From assembly GCA_903889815.1 (NCBI GenBank), contig CAISYX010000116.1:1-5397 (forward strand): 5,397 nt of DNA. Reading direction: 5' to 3'. Made by a program: the position numbers and the translations under genes. Below the pieces are notes generated by a model. It saw nothing but the letters and a program-made list of their open reading frames with translations, ran no database searches and had not been told where the DNA came from. Shown piece by piece: positions 1-4,867 of this stretch; positions within the stretch are counted from its first letter, which is position 1, and each line of letters opens with the position of its first letter. This stretch comes from an uncultured Gammaproteobacteria bacterium (GTDB taxonomy: Bacteria > Pseudomonadota > Gammaproteobacteria > Pseudomonadales > Pseudohongiellaceae).

Positions 1-738
1 GTCGGCAACTACAACGCGCACCTGTCGGCCTATCCCGATGTGGACTGGCAGAGCAATGCCTGCAGTTTCGTGGAGTCACTCGGACTGCGCTGGAACCCGT
101 ACACCACGCAAATTGAACCCCACGATTACATCGCGGAACTGTTTGCCGCCGTCTGCCGCTTCAACACCATCCTGATCGATCTGGACCGCGACATCTGGGG
201 CTATATCTCGCTGGGCTACTTCAAGCAGCGCACCATTGCCGGCGAAGTGGGCTCTTCCACCATGCCACACAAGGTCAATCCCATCGACTTTGAGAACTCC
301 GAGGGCAACCTGGGCATCGCCAATGCCGTCATGCAGCACATGGCGGAAAAACTGCCGATCTCGCGCTGGCAGCGTGACCTCACGGATTCCACTGTGTTGC
401 GCAATATCGGCGTGGGCTTAGCCCACAGCGTCATCGCTTATCACGCCACGCTGAAGGGGCTGAGCAAGCTCTCGGTCAATCCCCCGGCCCTGCTTGCAGA
501 CCTGGATGCCAGCTGGGAAGTACTGGCTGAACCGATCCAGACCGTCATGCGTCGTTTCAACGTCGACCAGCCCTACGAAAAGCTGAAGGCTCTGACACGC
601 GGCCAGCGAATGACTCAGGAAGCACTGGCTGACTTTGTTGAGGCACTGGACATCCCAGAGGAAGGCAAAGCGCTGCTGCGGGCCTTGCGCCCGGAGAACT
701 ACATCGGCAATGCCGTGGAGCAGGCGCGCAAGGTATGA
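1..738 (+). CDS. purB: Adenylosuccinate lyase, 3' part (5' end outside window)
   Basis: PurB removes fumarate twice in purine synthesis: from SAICAR to give AICAR, and from adenylosuccinate to give AMP. It acts in the cytoplasm as a homotetramer. The frame is open from base 1, so about 245 C-terminal residues are present, against roughly 456 in the E. coli enzyme; the start lies upstream. The fumarase/aspartase superfamily signature GSSTMPHKVNP lies at 250-282. It forms the flexible active-site loop, and its Ser-Ser (253-258) contains the catalytic serine known from E. coli PurB. Other stretches closely match E. coli PurB as I recall it: WNPYTTQIEPHDYIAELF, SRWQRDLTDSTVLRN and EVLAEPIQTVMRR. 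The catalytic histidine in the N-terminal half cannot be seen here. The gene ends in TGA inside the ATGA that starts roxA. A GTG at 40 is internal, not a start, because homology continues upstream of it. Identification is near certain. Confidence 0.97.
   Translation, partial: VGNYNAHLSAYPDVDWQSNACSFVESLGLRWNPYTTQIEPHDYIAELFAAVCRFNTILIDLDRDIWGYISLGYFKQRTIAGEVGSSTMPHKVNPIDFENSEGNLGIANAVMQHMAEKLPISRWQRDLTDSTVLRNIGVGLAHSVIAYHATLKGLSKLSVNPPALLADLDASWEVLAEPIQTVMRRFNVDQPYEKLKALTRGQRMTQEALADFVEALDIPEEGKALLRALRPENYIGNAVEQARKV
735..738 (+). promoter_or_regulatory. ATGA start/stop overlap, purB-roxA translational coupling site
   Basis: The bases ATGA contain both the roxA ATG and the purB TGA. The best Shine-Dalgarno-like bases are AAGG at 730-733, one base from the ATG and too close, and GGAG at 717-720, 14 bases away and too far. 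Reinitiation by ribosomes finishing purB is the likely route. This is inferred from the sequence layout. Confidence 0.7.
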
Positions 739-1913
739 CACCCTGGTTGCTGCCCGAGACGTTTGACCGCGCGCTGTTCCTGCGGGACTACTGGCAGAAG
801 AAGCCCCTGCTGATCCGCGGCTCGGGCAGCTTCAGCGACCCGATCTCTCCGGACGAACTGGCTGGCCTGGCCTGCGAGTCCATTGTCGAATCACGGCTGG
901 TGCAGAGCGATGCTGCCCGTACCGGCTGGAAAGTGCGCAATGGCCCGTTTACGGAGAAGGATTTCAGTGCCCTGCCCCCCACTCACTGGAGCCTGCTGGT
1001 GCAGGCAGTGGATCAGTGGCATGAAGGCGTGCGCGGCATGCTGCGGGAATTCGACTTCATTCCCCGCTGGCGCATAGACGACGTCATGATCAGTGTCGCC
1101 AGCGATGGTGGCGGCGTAGGCCCGCATTTTGACTATTACGATGTATTTCTGATTCAGGGCCTGGGGCGCAAGCGCTGGCAGCTTGGCGGGGCGGTGGACA
1201 GCCAGAGCCCTCTGTTGCCCGATACCGACCTGCGGCTGCTGAAGCACTTCGATCCGCAGGAAAACTGGATCGTGGAGCCGGGCGACATTCTCTACCTGCC
1301 GCCCAATCTGGCCCACTACGGCATTGCCATAGGCGACAGCGTCACCTATTCGATCGGCTTCCGGACGCCCTCCGTCGCCGAAATTCTCGACGATTTCAGC
1401 GCGGCACTGGTGCAGGACCTGCCACCCGACCTGCGCTACTTCGACAGCGATCCAGAAGTGCCAGCACGGCCCGGCGAGCTGCGCGCCAGTGTGGCGGAGC
1501 AGATCCTCGGCCTGATTCACACGCAGCTGCTGGACAAGCGCCGCGCCGGACGCTGGTTTGGCCGTTACATGACCAGCCCGAAATATCCCGAGCTGAGCAA
1601 TGCCAGCGCAGAGCCTCTGTCAGTGCAGACACTGCTGCAATACCTGGATGACGGCGAAGTGTTGCTGCGCAATCCCGCGGCGCGCCTGGCTTTCACGGAT
1701 CATGATGACGGGGCGGACCTTTACGCCGACGGGCATTTGCTGCCATGCTCCAAGGCACTGGGCGCGCTTCTGCCACAACTGTGCGACCCGTTCACCGAAG
1801 CAGTGGACTGGCTGGACGCGTTCCTTGCAAGCACCGAGGGTGCCCGGTTGATGACTGATCTGTACAACCATGGCTGCCTGTACCTGGCCGATGACGAAGA
1901 AAGCGACGACTGA
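735..1913 (+). CDS. roxA: Ribosomal protein uL16 arginine 3-hydroxylase (RoxA/YcfD, JmjC/cupin oxygenase)
   Basis: The 392-residue product matches RoxA (YcfD, 373 aa in E. coli), an Fe(II)- and 2-oxoglutarate-dependent oxygenase that hydroxylates an arginine of 50S protein L16 (Arg81 in E. coli). Residues 20-45 carry KPLLIRG and the family stretch DPISPDELAGLA. WSLLVQAVDQWHE (85-97) and WRIDDVMIS (112-120) lead into the cupin/JmjC core. The iron ligands are visible as H131 and D133 (GPHFD) and H194 (NLAHYG), aligning with E. coli H125, D127 and H187. GRKRW (144-148) contains the basic residue expected near the 2-oxoglutarate carboxylate. The remainder (about 240-392) is the dimerisation and winged-helix region typical of this family rather than of short cupins. 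The ATG overlaps the purB stop by 4 nt and has only AAGG one base upstream as a ribosome site, so translation is probably coupled to purB. Substrate is inferred from family. Confidence 0.92.
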   Translation: MTPWLLPETFDRALFLRDYWQKKPLLIRGSGSFSDPISPDELAGLACESIVESRLVQSDAARTGWKVRNGPFTEKDFSALPPTHWSLLVQAVDQWHEGVRGMLREFDFIPRWRIDDVMISVASDGGGVGPHFDYYDVFLIQGLGRKRWQLGGAVDSQSPLLPDTDLRLLKHFDPQENWIVEPGDILYLPPNLAHYGIAIGDSVTYSIGFRTPSVAEILDDFSAALVQDLPPDLRYFDSDPEVPARPGELRASVAEQILGLIHTQLLDKRRAGRWFGRYMTSPKYPELSNASAEPLSVQTLLQYLDDGEVLLRNPAARLAFTDHDDGADLYADGHLLPCSKALGALLPQLCDPFTEAVDWLDAFLASTEGARLMTDLYNHGCLYLADDEESDD

Positions 1914-1945
1914 GCCGCCGTTCTTTCTGCCACGAGACCCGCAAG

Positions 1946-2719
1946 ATGACTGATACGCGCCTGTTTCTGCACCGCTCTGTCCTGGCCGCATTGGCGTTCA
2001 GCGCACTGCTTGCCTGCCCCTTGAGCCTGGCCCAGGCTCCCGCCAATGGGCAACAGGCCATTGTCGAGATCGTGCGTCTGCAGCATCGCGAACCCGACGC
2101 CATCCGCGCGGCCATCACACCGGTGCTGGACCAGCGCGGTGCCATCAGTCAGATCGACAACAACCTGATCATCAGCACCTCGCGTGCCAATCTGGAGCAG
2201 ATCCAGGCGCTGATCGACACGCTGGACGTGCCGCGACGGCAGCTGCGCCTGAGCGTGGACTTTGCCTATGGCAGCCCGGTGACGCAGAGTCCCGGAGATA
2301 CCAGCACATTCACCACTGTGCAGACCGCGCCGGAAGTTGACCATCCGCTGCAGAGCATTGTCCTGACTGAGGGCGAACATGCCTACTTCAGCCGCAGCAT
2401 CGCCACAGCTCAGATCAGCCCGATCTTCGGCCCCCATGGCATCATGCTGCAGCAGGACAGTCAGCGTGATGGGCAGAGCCTGAGTGTCAGCGCCGAGGTG
2501 CGCGGTGAGCGCATCGCTCTGACGATTGCCGCGACACGCGAGACGATGGCTCTGGATGGCAGTCGCCGCACCGAGGTCGTCAATACGGCACTGGAGATCG
2601 GGTTCAACGGTTGGTACGTCATTCTCGATGACGCGCCACAGGTTCCCCTGCCAGACGCCCAGCTCACCAGCACGGCACGCTCTGCAGCATTGGCCTTGCG
2701 GGTTGAATTGCTGCCTTGA
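1946..2719 (+). CDS. Exported orphan protein with secretin N-domain (NolW-like)
   Basis: This 257-residue protein is of unknown role. Residues 1-31 form an export signal: a basic start (R5, H9, R10), a hydrophobic core (about 11-23) and two possible cleavage contexts. These are a lipobox-like LLAC at 21-24, which would make it a lipoprotein, and SLA/QA near 27-31, which would release it to the periplasm. Residues 39-103 resemble the secretin N-domain of GspD and PilQ subunits: V-R-L-x-H-R-E-P-D-A-I, then the characteristic IDNNLIIS (70-77), then ANLEQIQALIDTLDVPRRQ ending in alternating hydrophobics. Residues 137-228 (IVLTEGEHAYF, then LSVSAEVRGERIALTI, then a final beta-rich stretch) faintly recall the end of a secretin core, but real secretins exceed 450 residues and a full pore region is absent. 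It starts 32 nt after roxA with a weak ribosome site (ACGAG at 1932-1936) and overlaps pabB. The gene is convincing; its function is not known. Confidence 0.8.
   Translation: MTDTRLFLHRSVLAALAFSALLACPLSLAQAPANGQQAIVEIVRLQHREPDAIRAAITPVLDQRGAISQIDNNLIISTSRANLEQIQALIDTLDVPRRQLRLSVDFAYGSPVTQSPGDTSTFTTVQTAPEVDHPLQSIVLTEGEHAYFSRSIATAQISPIFGPHGIMLQQDSQRDGQSLSVSAEVRGERIALTIAATRETMALDGSRRTEVVNTALEIGFNGWYVILDDAPQVPLPDAQLTSTARSAALALRVELLP
2716..2719 (+). promoter_or_regulatory. TTGA start/stop overlap coupling the secretin-domain gene to pabB
   Basis: The pabB TTG shares three bases with the upstream gene's TGA (TTGA). No good Shine-Dalgarno sequence precedes it; GGG at about 2700-2702 is too distant. 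This suggests pabB is translated mainly by ribosomes arriving from the upstream gene. A rare TTG start without a ribosome site would keep output low. Basis: sequence layout plus inference. Confidence 0.6.
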
Positions 2720-4038
2720 GCGACTACTTCGTTCGTACACTACCCTATTCCGAAGACAGCAGCCTGTTGCTGCGACGTCTGGCCGATCTTCCCGGGCTCG
2801 TCATGCTGGACAGCGGATTGCGAGCCGCCGCACACCCGCCCGGGCTCGGCGCCCGCCATGACATACTGAGCGCATTGCCACGCCATACCCTCAGCGACTC
2901 GATGCCCGGCCGCCGACTGGCACCCTCCGTATTCCGAGAGGAGGCGCTGTTTTCACAGTTGGCGGCAGCCCTGCACAGCCATGCCCCGACGCAGCCTCTG
3001 CCGCTAGAACTGCAGGGCCTGCCATTCGTGGGAGGTGCACTTGGCTACGTGGGCTATGACGGGCATTCCCGCTTTGGCATTCACGACTGGGGCATCGTGG
3101 TGGATCACCACCGGAAGACGAGCCAGCTGTTCGCTCTTCCCGGCTGTCCGGACAACACGCTGCAACGTGTGCTCGCCTGCCTGGAACGGCCACTGCCTGC
3201 ACTGCCTGGCTTTGCACTCGAGACAGGATTCGCGTCCAATTTCACTCCTGAATCCTATGCCGCGGCGTTTACGCGGGTGCAGGACTACATTCAAGCCGGC
3301 GACTGCTATCAGGTGAACCTGGCGCAGCGTTTCAGTGCGCGTTACTCCGGGGATTCGCTGGGCGCTTACCTGCAGCTGCGTGGCAGTATCCGCAGCCCCT
3401 TCTCTGCCTTCATCCGCGATGGCGCAAGCAGCGTGCTGTGCTTTTCACCGGAGCGCTTTCTGGAGGTGCGCGGGGAGCAGGTCCAGACGCAGCCGATCAA
3501 GGGCACACGCCGCCGGTCACCTGACCCGCTTCTGGATGCAGCGCAGGCGGAAGACCTGCTGAACAGCGACAAGGATCGGGCCGAGAATCTCATGATCGTC
3601 GACCTGCTGCGCAATGATCTGGGTTCCTTGTGCGCGACAGGCTCGGTGCAAGTGGAAAAGCTGTTCGAACTGCAGAGCTTCAGCAACGTGCATCACCTGG
3701 TCAGCACGATCCGCGGGCGGCTGGCGGCGCCGCATACGCCGATGGATCTGCTGCGCTGCTGTTTCCCCGGCGGCTCGATCACTGGCGCACCGAAACAACG
3801 TGCCATGGAAATCATCGCGGAGCTTGAGCCAGATGCCCGGCGCGTGTATTGCGGCACTGCTGGCTATGTGGGATTCGACGGCCAGATGGACACCAACATC
3901 ATGATTCGCACCTTGCTGTGCGAGGGACAGGATCTGCACTGCTGGGGCGGAGGCGGCCTTGTGGCCGACTCCGTCTGCAGTCAGGAATACCAGGAGTGTT
4001 TCGACAAAATAAACAATATAATCAATGTATTGAATTGA
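2716..4038 (+). CDS. pabB: Aminodeoxychorismate synthase component I
   Basis: PabB aminates chorismate to 4-amino-4-deoxychorismate using ammonia delivered by PabA. PabC then yields p-aminobenzoate for folate. The product is 440 residues, close to E. coli PabB. Residues 1-160 form the weakly conserved N-terminal part, including GGALGYVGYD (106-115). The chorismate-binding domain fills about 175-435: QAGDCYQVNLAQRF (193-206), SPFSAF (227-232), FSPERF (243-248), PIKGT (260-264), RAENLMIVDLLRNDLG (288-303), GSITGAPK (353-360), CGTAGYVG (379-386) and GGGGLVADS (411-419). Lysine 262 in PIKGT marks PabB; anthranilate synthase TrpE has alanine there. The TTG start is preferred because the family N-terminus (LPYSEDSSLLLRRL, then LPGLVMLDSG) begins right after it and no in-frame ATG lies nearby upstream of that block. 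The last ten codons turn suddenly AT-rich (INNIINVLN). No fused glutaminase domain is present, so a separate PabA is needed. Confidence 0.95.
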   Translation: MSDYFVRTLPYSEDSSLLLRRLADLPGLVMLDSGLRAAAHPPGLGARHDILSALPRHTLSDSMPGRRLAPSVFREEALFSQLAAALHSHAPTQPLPLELQGLPFVGGALGYVGYDGHSRFGIHDWGIVVDHHRKTSQLFALPGCPDNTLQRVLACLERPLPALPGFALETGFASNFTPESYAAAFTRVQDYIQAGDCYQVNLAQRFSARYSGDSLGAYLQLRGSIRSPFSAFIRDGASSVLCFSPERFLEVRGEQVQTQPIKGTRRRSPDPLLDAAQAEDLLNSDKDRAENLMIVDLLRNDLGSLCATGSVQVEKLFELQSFSNVHHLVSTIRGRLAAPHTPMDLLRCCFPGGSITGAPKQRAMEIIAELEPDARRVYCGTAGYVGFDGQMDTNIMIRTLLCEGQDLHCWGGGGLVADSVCSQEYQECFDKINNIINVLN

Positions 4039-4062
4039 TATTCAAAAGTCATTTATCACATT
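4005..4062. terminator. AT-rich convergent junction with weak AT hairpins, possible bidirectional terminator
   Basis: The stretch covering the end of pabB, the 17-nt spacer and the end of thrH is mostly A and T within otherwise GC-rich DNA. It contains overlapping inverted repeats: TTGAAT (4030-4035) with ATTCAA (4040-4045) and a 4-nt loop, and TCAAT (4022-4026) with ATTGA (4029-4033). Read from the thrH side, the repeats are followed by a T-rich run (complement of about 4006-4020), which could end that transcript. Read from the pabB side no clear U-tract follows. The stems are AT-only and weak, so a terminator call is tentative; an RNA-destabilising or Rho-related role is equally possible. 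Confidence 0.3.
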
Positions 4063-4679
4063 GAAAGCTGGCGCGGACTGCCCTTGAGAAAGGCCTGCCG
4101 CAGTTCGTCATACTCAGTGACGGACGCGAACTGGGGAAACTCGGCGATGACGTTCGCCGGGGCACGGAACAACACGCCCAGATCGGCCTCAGAAAGCATG
4201 CTGGTGTCATTGTAGGAATCGCCCGCTGCCATGACGTGGTAGTTCAGTTCATGGAAGGCCTTGACGCACTGGCGCTTCGGATCTTTCTGCCGCAGCTTGT
4301 AATCCACCACCATGCCTTTCTCGTCGGTAATCAGCCGATGACAGAACAGCGTCGGAAAGCCCAGCTGACGCATGAGTGGCTGAGAGAATTCGTAAAAGGT
4401 GTCGGAGAGAATGACCACCTGAAAGCGCTCCCGCAGCCAGTCCACGAATTCGCGCGCACCGGGCATGGGGCTCATCTCGGCGATGACTGCCTGAATGTCC
4501 GGCAGGCCGAGCTTGTGATCCGCCAGAATCTTCAGGCGCTGTTTCATCAGCACGTCGTAGTCGGGGATGTCCCGGGTGGTGGCACGCAATTCTGCGATAC
4601 CGGTACGTTCTGCAAAACCAATCCAGATTTCCGGGACCAGCACACCTTCCAGATCAAGACAGACTACTTCCAACGCCAT
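4056..4679 (-). CDS. thrH: Phosphoserine phosphatase / homoserine phosphotransferase ThrH (HAD family)
   Basis: ThrH dephosphorylates phosphoserine and, in Pseudomonas aeruginosa, can pass the phosphate to homoserine, linking serine and threonine synthesis. With the ATG start it has 207 residues, about the family length, and is nearly collinear with the P. aeruginosa protein as I recall it. HAD motifs are intact: the motif I nucleophile in DLEG (D9, E11), motif II serine in ILSDTF (S92), motif III lysine in QKDPKR (K132 or K135), and motif IV acids in GDSYND (D154, D158). The cap region carries VPEIWI and TTRDIPDYDVLMKQRL, typical of ThrH rather than SerB. A start at TTG 4706 adds a poorly conserved nine-residue tail and has no ribosome site. 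A TTG at 4671-4673 gives MEVVCLDLEG, matching the P. aeruginosa N-terminus, and has the best Shine-Dalgarno spacing, so the true start is 4679 or 4673. The gene converges on pabB and diverges from cysH. Confidence 0.94.
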   Translation of the reverse strand: MALEVVCLDLEGVLVPEIWIGFAERTGIAELRATTRDIPDYDVLMKQRLKILADHKLGLPDIQAVIAEMSPMPGAREFVDWLRERFQVVILSDTFYEFSQPLMRQLGFPTLFCHRLITDEKGMVVDYKLRQKDPKRQCVKAFHELNYHVMAAGDSYNDTSMLSEADLGVLFRAPANVIAEFPQFASVTEYDELRQAFLKGSPRQLSM

Positions 4680-4680
4680 T

Positions 4681-4687
4681 CCCCTTC
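4681..4687 (-). promoter_or_regulatory. Shine-Dalgarno-like GAAGGGG that bears on the thrH start
   Basis: On the - strand GAAGGGG ends one base before the ATG at 4679, which is too close for normal use, and seven bases before the in-frame TTG at 4673, which is near ideal. The site therefore argues for the TTG start or for mixed initiation, while start-codon preference favours the ATG. The difference is two residues of protein. Confidence 0.5.
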
Positions 4688-4762
4688 GCCAAAGGCTGAA
4701 ACTCAAAGAGGCGCCAATGTACCCAGATCACCGGAGCGTTGCAAGGCGGCATGCCGTGCGGC

Positions 4763-4792
4763 GCCGGTGCTGCAGGTTTACCGGCTCCTGCA
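4763..4792. repeat. Two interleaved inverted repeats in the cysH leader
   Basis: GCCGGT (4763-4768) pairs with ACCGGC (4780-4785), and TGCAGG (4771-4776) pairs with CCTGCA (4787-4792). The arms alternate A-B-A'-B', so each hairpin's loop contains an arm of the other and the two hairpins exclude each other in RNA. As DNA they could equally be protein-binding dyads. The arms are exact 6-bp matches; function is unknown. Confidence 0.45.
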
Positions 4793-4867
4793 AATCGGAG
4801 AGAATGTCACCCGACCGGTTCCCCGCGCCCACGCCGCCTCAGCCCTCCGGAAAAAGTGAAGCATCAC

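Larger units (their letters stand above)
4680..4867. promoter_or_regulatory. Divergent thrH-cysH intergenic region, expected to hold both promoters
   Basis: Both neighbours are transcribed outward from this 188-nt spacer, so promoters for thrH (- strand) and cysH (+ strand) should lie here or in the adjacent gene starts. I cannot point to convincing -35/-10 pairs; the region is GC-rich. It contains dyads: GGCGCC at 4710-4715 and 4760-4765, the perfect palindrome CGGCATGCCG at 4747-4756, and ACCGGT at 4814-4819. The core ACCGG recurs at 4730, 4780 and 4814. In gammaproteobacteria cysH is normally activated by CysB, but its loosely defined binding site cannot be recognised by eye. No open frame here looks like a real gene. 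Confidence 0.5.

Noticed and set aside
40..42. GTG as a start for a shorter purB product
   Set aside because: The frame is open from base 1 and the residues before it (VGNYNAH, then AYPD) are conserved PurB sequence, so this is an internal valine.
891..1520. - strand open frame (209 codons) inside roxA
   Set aside because: It lies wholly within the highly conserved oxygenase core on the opposite strand; no family resemblance or ribosome site.
1721..2740. Long - strand open frame (339 codons) antisense to the end of roxA and the secretin-domain gene
   Set aside because: Its translation is rich in Arg, Gln, Ala and Cys with no recognisable domain, it covers two well-supported + strand genes, and GC-rich DNA commonly leaves such antisense frames open.
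4030..4045. TTGAATTGATATTCAA as an FNR/Anr-type site
   Set aside because: The known site is TTGAT-N4-ATCAA; this has different half-sites and lies between two convergent gene ends where an activator would have no promoter to act on.
4704..4706. Upstream TTG as the thrH start (216 residues)
   Set aside because: The added residues MSFSLWRRG are not part of the family N-terminus and no Shine-Dalgarno precedes this codon.
4763..4792. A full H-type pseudoknot formed by both leader stems at once
   Set aside because: Only one base (4786) would have to span the six-pair first stem, which is sterically implausible; alternating hairpins are the more reasonable reading.
4236..4859. + strand open frame (207 codons) antisense to thrH and running into the spacer
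   Set aside because: thrH on the other strand has all HAD motifs intact; this frame has no recognisable motif and reads as its shadow.
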